NCBI GenBank assembly: GCA_025774555.1
Contig: JALGVT010000021.1
Location: 1 to 46,928, forward strand
DNA: 46,928 nucleotides
Origin: a candidate division LCP-89 bacterium
GTDB lineage: Bacteria > Electryoneota > B3-LCP
Direction of reading: 5' to 3'
The notes beneath the pieces were generated by a model that saw only the letters and a program-made list of their open reading frames with translations, searched no databases and was not told the origin of the DNA. This document shows, in pieces, positions 41,108 through 46,928 of this stretch; within the stretch, counting starts at the first letter, position 1; every line of letters begins with the position of its first letter. The position numbers and the translations under genes were made by a program.

Positions 41108-41509
41108 ATGGAAAAACTGGCAACCACAGCAGTATTGAAGAACATCTCGCTTGGTGAAATCGACTTGGACGAGATAACGGAAACTCTGCGAGCTTCAGAG
41201 ATGGTCATCAGATCATACCGCTCTGAGCTGGAAGGGATGAAGCACACAGAAGAAAACCTGAAGCGAGATTTCGATGAGGAGAAAAAAGCGGTGGACAACC
41301 TGAGCAGACGCCTCGTCGATCTCCATGAGGATAACCGGCTTGCCAAGGATTTATTCCGAACCGAGATCGAAGGTAAAATGCAGATACTGGGGATGAGTTC
41401 AACCCTTGACCTGGAAGCGTTGAACATGGCTGGATTGATCAAACAGCGGGAATTGGTGCAGAAGGAGATCAGCAGATCTCTCGGTAAAACTGATGTGGCA
41501 CTGCGATAG
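41108..41509 (+). CDS. Coiled-coil hypothetical protein (133 aa)
   Basis: The ATG is fixed by a perfect AAAGGAGG five bases upstream. The product is charged and strongly helical: residues ~20-85 form a continuous coiled coil (MVIRSYRSELEGMKHTEENLK, DFDEEKKAVDNLSRRLVDLHE), followed by shorter helices (IKQRELVQKEISRSL). No signal peptide, membrane segment or enzyme motif. A structural or scaffolding-type role would suit the sequence and the head genes 1.6 kb away, but two envelope genes on the other strand lie between, so no link is established. Confidence 0.7.
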   Translation: MEKLATTAVLKNISLGEIDLDEITETLRASEMVIRSYRSELEGMKHTEENLKRDFDEEKKAVDNLSRRLVDLHEDNRLAKDLFRTEIEGKMQILGMSSTLDLEALNMAGLIKQRELVQKEISRSLGKTDVALR

Positions 41510-41584
41510 GTCTAATCATTCAGCATATAGACAACACCCAGCATTAAATCATAATATTCAGCATTGTATGACTGATAACAAACA

Positions 41585-41624
41585 GCGCATCCAGAGGAGA
41601 TGAATTACTATCTCCTGGATGCGC
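41585..41624. terminator. Bidirectional terminator-like hairpin between convergent genes
   Basis: GCGCATCCAG plus GGAGAT on the left pairs with ATCTCC plus TGGATGCGC on the right, leaving a two-base bulge; 15 or more base pairs. It sits between the convergent coiled-coil and outer-membrane protein genes. Confidence 0.6.
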
Positions 41625-41654
41625 CCAGGTTAGAACGATATCCTTATTCGAATC

Positions 41655-42212
41655 TTATTCACCTAGCTTGTAAATTACGCCCACGAAGAAGCCGAAGTAA
41701 TCAGCTTCGCCGATGGTATATTTCACTTCACCGAAACCGTCCAGAGTTGGTGATAATTCCATCTCTGCACCGCCCGCGAGGTGAATGCCCAGGTCGATCT
41801 CAGTGTCTGATTGATCTTCTATACCCCAGGACTGGTTTGCAGGTCCGGAATAATCTGACTTCCACATACCGATATTGAAGCCCAGTCCGCCGCCGGCGTA
41901 AGGTTTGATATTTCCATCCATGGGGAAATAATACACAGCCATGGCTCCAATGGCGATATTCGTCCAGGACCATTCCCAGTATCCAACGTCGTATCCTTTT
42001 GACCAAAAGTCAACGAAACCATTTAGATAAATATCATCGGTGATGGTGCCCAGCTTGGCAACAACGCCCAGACCGAAAGTGTTATCGATATCGCCTTCCG
42101 GCATGACATATCCGAGCTTTCCACCGATGCCTTTAAAACCTATGTCGGCAGCGTTAGCTGTTGTAAAGATAAATAAAAGTGACAGGACTGTCAGAATTTT
42201 TAGTGTTCTCAT
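41655..42212 (-). CDS. Small outer-membrane beta-barrel protein
   Basis: 185 residues, AAAGGAGAAC ribosome binding site. Signal peptide 1-21 (LTVLSLLFIFTTANA). The mature part alternates short amphipathic strands with glycines, as in 8-stranded outer-membrane barrels: GGKLGYVMPEG, LGVVAKLGTI, IAIGAMAVYYFP, IKPYAGGGLGFNIGMW, GIHLAGGAEMELSP, FGEVKYTIGEADYFGFFVGVIYKL. This is the general OmpA/opacity-protein barrel pattern without a peptidoglycan-binding domain. Specific role unknown. It is downstream of the lipoprotein-like gene on the same strand, separated by a small hairpin. Confidence 0.8.
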   Translation of the reverse strand: MRTLKILTVLSLLFIFTTANAADIGFKGIGGKLGYVMPEGDIDNTFGLGVVAKLGTITDDIYLNGFVDFWSKGYDVGYWEWSWTNIAIGAMAVYYFPMDGNIKPYAGGGLGFNIGMWKSDYSGPANQSWGIEDQSDTEIDLGIHLAGGAEMELSPTLDGFGEVKYTIGEADYFGFFVGVIYKLGE

Positions 42213-42267
42213 TGAGTTCTCCTTTGTTTTCGTTATTTCAGTGTGTGAAGTGAACCTTATTATTGAG

Positions 42268-42284
42268 TAATCAGCGTCTGATTA
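42268..42284 (-). terminator. Short hairpin between the two minus-strand envelope genes
   Basis: TAATCAG (42268-42274), CGT, CTGATTA (42278-42284): a perfect 7-bp stem that overlaps the stop codon of the upstream gene. No T-run follows; attenuation or RNA processing is as likely as termination. Confidence 0.35.
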
Positions 42285-42917
42285 TTGAATTTCGTAATTC
42301 ATCAGGTCATTATCAGTTCCGGTCAAGCTGTCAGCTTCAGCGTCGCTGGATTTGATAATACCGATACCCGGCGCAAACCAGAAATGCTTGTAATGATCCG
42401 CGTAAACATGGATGCAGTGCTCAAATTTGCCGGCGGATACTTGAACTGATGCATCTGTCTCGAAGATGTAAGCGTACATGGTATCCCGGTCAACAGGAAA
42501 CGGACTGAATACCCACCGCTGACCGAGTTCCAGCGGAAGTTTTAACAGCACTTTATAATCTGAATAATCCAGAGGATAATCCTCGTACCGCCTCACTTCA
42601 TCGTCCATGAAAACCACCCAGATGGAATCGTAAGAAACGCCGGTCTCTTTCATGATGAATGCCTGTTCGCCTTCTAAGACAATATCTTTGCCGACGACCG
42701 TAGCCGTGATCTCCTCAACCCAGGCATACCCGTGCGGGATCGACCAGTAGGAGCGGTCATATTCCACCCAATCGTTGATTTCGAGAGGCATGTATTCAGC
42801 CAGCTTATCGGGTATAGCCGGCGCTTGCTGATTGGGAGGCTCGGTGGAAGTACTGATCTCGAAGAAGAATAGCGAAAGCACAATCCCCGTAAGAATAATC
42901 GGAATATTACGTCTCAT
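42282..42917 (-). CDS. Exported hypothetical protein
   Basis: 211 residues from the ATG at 42917. Longer starts are excluded because the promoter's -10 box lies at 42954-42959. The N-terminus is a signal peptide or membrane anchor (NIPIILTGIVLSLFFFEI), followed by a proline-rich linker. The mature domain is beta-rich (YMPLEINDWVEYDRSYW, ATVVGKDIVLEGEQAFIMKE, KLPLELGQRWVF, HVYADHYKHFWFAPGIGIIK), a pattern seen in small periplasmic proteins of unknown function in FCB genomes, where the WFAPGIG segment often closes the domain. No enzyme motif. Confidence 0.7.
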   Translation of the reverse strand: MRRNIPIILTGIVLSLFFFEISTSTEPPNQQAPAIPDKLAEYMPLEINDWVEYDRSYWSIPHGYAWVEEITATVVGKDIVLEGEQAFIMKETGVSYDSIWVVFMDDEVRRYEDYPLDYSDYKVLLKLPLELGQRWVFSPFPVDRDTMYAYIFETDASVQVSAGKFEHCIHVYADHYKHFWFAPGIGIIKSSDAEADSLTGTDNDLMNYEIQ

Positions 42918-42953
42918 TTTACGTCCGGTTAGTTTCAAAATTTCTAATCTAAT

Positions 42954-42982
42954 AATATAATTCATCTTTATCGCAAGATCAA
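42954..42982 (-). promoter_or_regulatory. Sigma70-like promoter of the 42282-42917 gene
   Basis: On the minus strand: TTGATC (42982-42977), 17 bases, then TATATT (42959-42954) followed by ATTAG. Same form as the DUF362-operon promoter; it also sets the start of the gene. Confidence 0.55.
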
Positions 42983-43097
42983 GCGAAATGACAACCATAC
43001 TCATGTGCGGTCGACTTTCCGCAGTTGACAGCTAATAAATATAAAATCCCGATGTTTAAACGGGAGACAAAAACACACTTCAACAAGGAGGTACAAA

Positions 43098-43310
43098 ATG
43101 AGTTTGGACTTCTCTCAGGCTGAAAGCCTGAAACAAACCGTAGTGCGGCATTCGAGATCGAATGATCTCACTCTCTACGCCGAAGCGCAGGAACGAGGCA
43201 TGACACTGTCAGAACTGCTGGAAGACCTCGATCCATCACCGAAAAACAACGGCATCGACGCATTTGAACGCCAGATGCTCGTGTTGGGCTTGACTGGCAG
43301 CGGTCGCTGA
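43098..43310 (+). CDS. HK97-type major capsid protein, N-terminal part, ended by an in-frame TGA
   Basis: 70 residues behind an excellent AAGGAGGT site. It ends DAFERQMLVLGLTGSGR, then TGA. The next codons in the same frame continue AITVEDFYLGGG into the capsid protein at 43347. The (L/D)AFERQL...G segment is the usual region just before the core in a group of ~350-residue phage capsid proteins, so this is the N-terminal arm of one protein and not a separate gene. TGA serves as a normal stop elsewhere in the window (for example at 1846), so code reassignment is unlikely. The most likely explanations are a nonsense mutation or an assembly error. Confidence 0.65.
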   Translation: MSLDFSQAESLKQTVVRHSRSNDLTLYAEAQERGMTLSELLEDLDPSPKNNGIDAFERQMLVLGLTGSGR

Positions 43311-43346
43311 GCGATCACTGTCGAAGATTTCTATCTGGGCGGCGGC

Positions 43347-44156
43347 TTGATCCTGTTGCCGGAGTACATCCAGCGCGAGATCCAGCGGGGCTACCGCATG
43401 GTGCAGGATCCGACGGAGCTGTTAGCCGCGTCAGTGCCGGTCTTCGGACCGTCCGTGAAGCCGATCTACATCAAGATGGAAGATGCGAAGGAAAGCCTGG
43501 CAAAGCGGTCGGATGGCGCGTCATATCCTATCGTGCAGTTGCTCTATCGCGACAAGGAAGCCGACGTCATCGACAAAGGACGCAGGTTCGATTTCTCCTA
43601 CAAGGTCATCAAAAGCCAGCGTCTCGATGAATTCAAGGTCTTCCTCTGGTGGATCGGAGCGCAACTTGCCTACGATGAAATCGACGAAATTTACAATGTG
43701 ATCGCCAACGGCGACGGCACCAGCTCCGGAGCCACCGACGTCTTTGACGGCACTCCCGGCACCTGGGCGTATTCCGATATGGTGCACCTGGCGATGTCCT
43801 TCGACGTGCCGGCTCAAATGACGCACATTATCGGCACCAAGGACGACATCGAAGCGATCATGAATCTGGCGCAGTATCAGGACCCGGACACCTGGCACGC
43901 TTCTGAACTCTTCCGCCAGCAGGGTCGCTATCAGGGTCTGCTGCCGATGAACGCCAAACTGGTCGTCGCTCCGAACGCCGTGGCAACGGAATTCGTAGCG
44001 TTGGATAAGCGTTTCGCAATCCGTGAATCAGTCGCTCAGCCGCTGATGATCGAAGCGGAAAAAGTCATCTCACAGAAGCTCGAATCAGCCGTCATATCGA
44101 AAGAATCGGTTTACACCATCATGGTGGATGACGCCATCAGAGCATCGGATTATTAA
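43347..44156 (+). CDS. HK97-type major capsid protein, main part
   Basis: 269 residues from a TTG with no good ribosome binding site; the frame is open back to the TGA at 43308-43310, and the protein really begins at 43098. Features are those of phage HK97-fold capsids: LLPEYIQREIQRG at the start of the core, an acidic E-loop region (YIKMEDAKESL), DFSYKVIKSQRLDEFKVFLWWIGAQ (spine helix), VIANGDGTSSGA, and a P-domain end with KRFAIRESVAQPLMIEAEKVISQKLE. Joined length is ~351 codons. It would assemble into icosahedral shells. No portal, terminase or maturation protease is found upstream. The GC content looks higher than in flanking genes, fitting transfer. Confidence 0.75.
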   Translation: MILLPEYIQREIQRGYRMVQDPTELLAASVPVFGPSVKPIYIKMEDAKESLAKRSDGASYPIVQLLYRDKEADVIDKGRRFDFSYKVIKSQRLDEFKVFLWWIGAQLAYDEIDEIYNVIANGDGTSSGATDVFDGTPGTWAYSDMVHLAMSFDVPAQMTHIIGTKDDIEAIMNLAQYQDPDTWHASELFRQQGRYQGLLPMNAKLVVAPNAVATEFVALDKRFAIRESVAQPLMIEAEKVISQKLESAVISKESVYTIMVDDAIRASDY

Positions 44157-44209
44157 TCCTTAACTTGAGCAGTGGCGAGGTCACCTTGCCCTCGGAACAG
44201 GAGCTGATA

Positions 44210-44581
44210 ATGCCCTTAAACACAACCGAAAATTACCTTCGAGACCGTAAGAAGTGCGTCCTGATGAACTTCGCAGAAAACGTGGGTACGTCCGACCGCT
44301 ATTTAAAAGGCGCTGGAGGTATAGCCGGCGACGGTTATCCCATGCCAGCGCCGGGCAAGATCATGCGTCTCTACGTCTATGACGGCAACAGCGTACGCAC
44401 TTCAACGGTGGAATCCAGCTTCGATGCGGGCGACCGGATATCGGTCAAAGCGGAATACGAATCACCCTGGATGCAGGTTGCCGTGCAGATCGACGGCAGT
44501 AACAGCAGCAGTTACTGCAGTCAGGTGGCTTCCAATGCGACTCTTCTGGTATCGGTTCTGCTGAGGCTGGATGTGTATTGA
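44210..44581 (+). CDS. Small hypothetical protein of the head-gene cluster (123 aa)
   Basis: The ATG at 44210 has CAGGAG seven bases upstream and is preferred to a TTG at 44165 that would include a fragment of the dispersed palindrome (GGCGAGGTCACCTTGCCCT). The product is beta-rich (IMRLYVYDGNSVRTSTV, ESSFDAGDRISVKAEY, MQVAVQIDGSNSSS) with a hydrophobic end (LLVSVLLRLDVY). No signal peptide. Its position between capsid and decoration genes suggests a head or fibre component. I do not recognise the family. Confidence 0.65.
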   Translation: MPLNTTENYLRDRKKCVLMNFAENVGTSDRYLKGAGGIAGDGYPMPAPGKIMRLYVYDGNSVRTSTVESSFDAGDRISVKAEYESPWMQVAVQIDGSNSSSYCSQVASNATLLVSVLLRLDVY

Positions 44582-44632
44582 AGGTAAAGTCAAAAAATGA
44601 AGAAATAAAGTTCTAATAGAAGGAGGAAAACG

Positions 44633-45073
44633 ATGTCAAGTCAATTCATCGTTGACAATAACGGCGTGGGGATGCACCCTTCGCTGACCCTGAAGGTCGA
44701 TACGACCACCGACAAACAATTTGTACAGGCGGATATCGATGCAAATTTAACAGCCTGCGTCATTTCTGACAACAACGAAGCGGGTATGGGAACTTCCGGG
44801 AATAAGCTCTTCGGAAAGGTCGTCGCCGTTTCGACGGAAGTGGACAGTAACGGCATTCCGGTAACCTGCACGGTGCAGGCTCGAGGCGTAGCTCACTTCA
44901 AGTATAACACCGGCGCGGCGCCCATCGTGAACAAGATGGTCGAAGTGGATGGAGCCGGTAAGGTTCAGCTTTCCACCGCAGAAGATAACATCGCCTCGGG
45001 CGGTCATACTGCGCGCGGGCAGGTCATCGCCAAGGACACGACAAATGAGACAGTTGATGTCTGGCTTGGATAG
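44633..45073 (+). CDS. Capsid decoration-like protein (DUF2190-like)
   Basis: 146 residues, strong AGAAGGAGG site. A single beta-rich domain resembling the DUF2190/decoration group that caps phage heads: LFGKVVAVSTEVDSNGIPVTCTVQARGVAHFKY, VNKMVEVDGAGKVQLS, and a closing GQVIAKDTTNETVDVWLG. The V-x-V-Q-x-RGV-x-F core and the final short-strand W motif are typical. It follows the capsid and one small gene, the usual head-gene order. It would bind assembled capsids from outside. A 680-base repeat block separates it from the next head-related gene. Confidence 0.7.
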   Translation: MSSQFIVDNNGVGMHPSLTLKVDTTTDKQFVQADIDANLTACVISDNNEAGMGTSGNKLFGKVVAVSTEVDSNGIPVTCTVQARGVAHFKYNTGAAPIVNKMVEVDGAGKVQLSTAEDNIASGGHTARGQVIAKDTTNETVDVWLG

Positions 45074-45151
45074 TCCAACAACCGTAGGGCGGGGGTGCTT
45101 TGGCGAAGCCATACCATCGGTGCCCCCGCCTTCCAATAAAAGAAACAACGT

Positions 45152-45194
45152 CATTGCGAGGAATCCGTCAAACGACGGATGACGTGGCAATCTC
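45152..45194. repeat. CATTGCGAGGAA / GTGGCAATCTC module, copy 3
   Basis: Matches the interior of the MITE-like elements at 14332 and 28652, with a GTCAAACGAC hairpin in the middle, but without GGGGCTGTCC ends. The module may exist on its own. Confidence 0.6.
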
Positions 45195-45208
45195 ATATTT
45201 TACAGTTT

Positions 45209-45233
45209 GTAGGTCGGATTCCCCGAATCCGAC
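45209..45233. repeat. GTAGGTCGGATTC repeat, copy 2
   Basis: GTAGGTCGGATTC followed by CCCGAATCCGAC, a perfect GTCGGATTC/GAATCCGAC hairpin. Copies also at 1958 and 45382. Confidence 0.6.
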
Positions 45234-45301
45234 AAAGTAGGGGCGCAGGGCTGGGGTGTGCCTTAGGCATCCCTTCGGGGTTTTCCCCGCCTTAAATAAA
45301 T

Positions 45302-45328
45302 ACAGGGGCGAGGTTACCTCGCCCCTGT
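45302..45328. repeat. 27-base dispersed palindrome, copy 4
   Basis: Perfect 13-1-13 palindrome with ACAGGGG ends in place of GTAGGGG. The compensating change on both arms keeps the stem intact. Confidence 0.7.
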
Positions 45329-45381
45329 AAAAACACTAACAAGGGGTAGTTACCCCTTGCTCCAGGGGTGCCCCACAGCTT

Positions 45382-45407
45382 GTAGGTCGGATTCCCCTGA
45401 ATCCGAC
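45382..45407. repeat. GTAGGTCGGATTC repeat, copy 3
   Basis: Same as at 1958, with CCCTGAATCCGAC on the right. Confidence 0.6.
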
Positions 45408-45449
45408 ACACACCACATGAATAAATTCATATGCCCGGCTTTTACCTCA

Positions 45450-45509
45450 AGTCGCTGAAGCGACTAATTTTCACCGGAACTTAAAATACTCATATTGGCT
45501 TCAGCCAAT
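45450..45509. repeat. Pair of small hairpins
   Basis: AGTCGCT-GA-AGCGACT (45450-45465) and ATTGGCT-TC-AGCCAAT (45494-45509). Both are perfect 7-bp stems with two-base loops and a common GCT/AGC centre, 28 bases apart. Confidence 0.5.
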
Positions 45510-45753
45510 TTACCTAAAAGTTGGGCATGGGGTTTGAATCCCATGTTGATGCAAAAACATCTAATTACTATGTTTTCAGGTCTCCTTGCTTCCTCTACCA
45601 CTATGAAGCCCCGTTCACGGGGGTTGTACCTTTCGTAGCCCACGTCCTTCAGGGCTGGGCGCCGTTATCCGTCAGGCGGTCTCCTCCGCTCTTACATTAA
45701 TACCATTTTTAATACCAATCGCATTATACCATCATTAACCCAAAGGAGACATC

Positions 45754-46614
45754 ATGTCCTGGACAAACACCGCCACTGTGCGGAAACACCTTCAGCAAAC
45801 CTCTGCGGCGCCTACTGAAATCGAAGATGAAGCGCATGTTCTGTCAGGCACGGACGAAGTGCAGTTGGAACATCTATCGGTCTCTTCGGGGTCGGAGGAG
45901 GTCAAAACCATCGACATCGGCAGCCCCTATTCACAGGGAGCCAAAATACTGACCGGCACGAACTGGACGTCTCTGACGCGTCAGGATTTAGTGCCCGATA
46001 CCATCGTCGTGACCGGTGATCAGGCTCTGGATACGGTCTATGTCGAAGGCACCGATTACGTGGTCGATTATGAGTTGGGCAAGATCCGCCGCGTGTCCGG
46101 CACTTCTATCCCTGACGGGGGGACGGTCTATGTCTGGTATTTCTACTTCACGGTGCACATCAAGGATACGGACTACGAAATCGACTACAGCAGCGGCAAG
46201 CTGAACCGCATCGACGGCGGCGGCATTGCGGACAGCTCGACGGTGTATGTGGATTATTCGACCTCAGCCGGTACGGTTACCGACGATCTGATCGGGGAGG
46301 CGATCACCGAAGCGGAGGATAAAATCTTGGCGCGCCTGAAGGATGAATACAGCGCCTCTTCGACCGATCAGGGTCTGAAGACCGGCGCTACGGAACTCTC
46401 GCTGGCGATAATCTGCAACGGCAAGGCGATGGACATGATGCTGAATCTGCCATCCGATGAGGCTGACGGAGCTGCCTGCCAGTGGCGGCAGATGTCGCAC
46501 CGCTTCGCCGCACAGGCTTGGGAAACGCTGGACCGCTTTCTGAAAGCGCGCTCCTGGCGCGGTGCACAAGCACAACGCAATCAAAGTTGGGGACTTTTCA
46601 CGGATAAGGGGTAG
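45754..46614 (+). CDS. Phage head-tail adaptor-like protein with duplicated beta domain
   Basis: 286 residues, CAAAGGAGAC site. Residues ~85-130 and ~130-172 are two copies of one beta unit: GTDYVVDYELGKIRRVSG...DGGTVYVWY and DTDYEIDYSSGKLNRIDG...DSSTVYVDY. The C-terminal ~110 residues are helical (DLIGEAITEAEDKILARLKDEY, SLAIICNGKAMDMML, WETLDRFLKAR), like gp6-type head-completion proteins that sit under the portal. A role joining head and tail is likely from fold and neighbours, but the family is not certain. It continues the head cluster, whose later genes lie beyond the window. Confidence 0.6.
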   Translation: MSWTNTATVRKHLQQTSAAPTEIEDEAHVLSGTDEVQLEHLSVSSGSEEVKTIDIGSPYSQGAKILTGTNWTSLTRQDLVPDTIVVTGDQALDTVYVEGTDYVVDYELGKIRRVSGTSIPDGGTVYVWYFYFTVHIKDTDYEIDYSSGKLNRIDGGGIADSSTVYVDYSTSAGTVTDDLIGEAITEAEDKILARLKDEYSASSTDQGLKTGATELSLAIICNGKAMDMMLNLPSDEADGAACQWRQMSHRFAAQAWETLDRFLKARSWRGAQAQRNQSWGLFTDKG

Positions 46615-46928
46615 AAAATAAAGATGGAGAAATAAAAACAGTAGGGTAAACTAAGTGAAGGCGCAGCCGTAACGTGCCGAAGGAATTCCTATGGAGCAGG
46701 TCTGGGCGAGGATAGCGCGTGAGCAAGCCCCCCGCATATTTTTTCATCCGTGTAATCCGTGGTCCAAACAATTCACCCGACAAGGTAGCGTCAGGTCACC
46801 ACTACGCTAAGGAACTGAATGGTATGATTTAATGTTGCCGGTTCAGTTCCGATTGCGTATATTGCAGTTGGAGTAGATAGGCTATAGGCTGCCGTTGCGT
46901 CTGAGGCTTCTCGACCTCCTGGACCTGA
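46615..46928. other. Terminal region without a visible gene
   Basis: 314 bases to the window edge. They contain degenerate repeat sequence (~46670-46735), related to the repeats near 2250 and 14380, and a perfect 9-bp stem GGAACTGAA (46811-46819) / TTCAGTTCC (46842-46850) with a 22-base loop. No credible open frame. Confidence 0.4.

Larger units (their letters stand above)
45074..45753. other. Repeat block inserted among the head genes
   Basis: 680 bases without a gene. In order: a GGCGGGGG/CCCCCGCC hairpin pair (~45088-45130), the MITE-like module (45152-45194), two GTAGGTCGGATTC repeats, the 27-base palindrome, a G/C-rich repeat, two small direct hairpins, and a repeat with GTAGCCCACG (~45635) that is related to one near 14235. 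Phage head genes rarely tolerate such gaps, so this block probably accumulated after integration. Confidence 0.6.

Noticed and set aside
43305..43350. Selenocysteine insertion at the capsid TGA
   Set aside because: No convincing SECIS hairpin follows the TGA; only a 5-bp GATCA/TGATC pair with a very long loop is present, and capsid proteins are not selenoproteins.
43098..44156. Genome-wide reassignment of TGA
   Set aside because: TGA ends several intact genes in the window (for example at 1846 and 10676), so the standard code applies to the host genes.
45074..45753. CRISPR array in the repeat block
   Set aside because: The repeats differ from one another and are not regularly spaced; they match dispersed palindromes found elsewhere in the window.
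1..46928. tRNA or rRNA genes
   Set aside because: No cloverleaf with a GTTCNANNC T-loop or rRNA-like stretch was noticed by eye; a tRNAscan run would settle it.

Overview
The window looks like a chromosomal segment of an uncultured FCB-superphylum bacterium outside Bacteroidota proper. Seven large exported proteins end in a type IX secretion (T9SS) type A C-terminal sorting domain with the usual (N/Y)-P-(N/S/E)-P-F-N core, which points to FCB lineages. Many genes have strong Shine-Dalgarno boxes (AAGGAGGT before 43098, GAGGAGGT before 24461, AAAGGAGG before 41108). Recognisable sigma70-like promoters of the form TTGAnn-17-TATATT are also present. Both argue against classical Bacteroidetes, which largely lack these signals. 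No rRNA, tRNA or CRISPR array was seen, so the phylum cannot be fixed.

Layout. 1-5962: the end of an FG-GAP/VCBS-repeat T9SS protein, a repeat-rich gap, and a propeller plus outer-membrane protein whose signal peptide lacks a normal start codon. 6009-13594: one promoter followed by six co-directional, mostly abutting or overlapping genes. Four encode Tat-exported DUF362 proteins; two encode secreted or lipid-anchored proteins that share a DUF6599-like domain. This is the best candidate for an undescribed system. 13595-14640: a consensus sigma70 promoter, two small unknown genes and a MITE-like element. 14640-20793: two CotH-kinase-family T9SS proteins. 20838-23900 (minus): tandem radical SAM paralogs of identical length. 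24290-33217: two tandem gingipain-like C25 paralogs with T9SS tails, both lacking the usual catalytic histidine.

33436-37465 (minus): a tightly coupled operon of a CoA-transferase, a phosphoribosyltransferase, a DprA-like protein and a GT4 glycosyltransferase. 37692-39365: a lipoprotein and a frameshifted REP-associated transposase that carries a copy of the dispersed palindrome in frame. 39304-41509: an XRE/ImmA pair, divergent from a small cysteine-rich gene, then a coiled-coil protein. 41655-42917 (minus): two envelope proteins. 43098-46614: phage-type head genes (an HK97-like capsid with an in-frame TGA, a small unknown protein, a decoration protein and an adaptor-like protein), interrupted by a 680-base block of dispersed repeats.

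How the genes fit together. Most of the left 33 kb is secretome: Sec/T9SS proteins, Tat proteins and lipoproteins acting at or beyond the outer membrane. The T9SS machinery itself is not here. The right part is accessory: mobile-element remnants, a prophage-style regulator pair and head genes. Dispersed palindromes and MITE-like repeats fill nearly every long intergenic gap.
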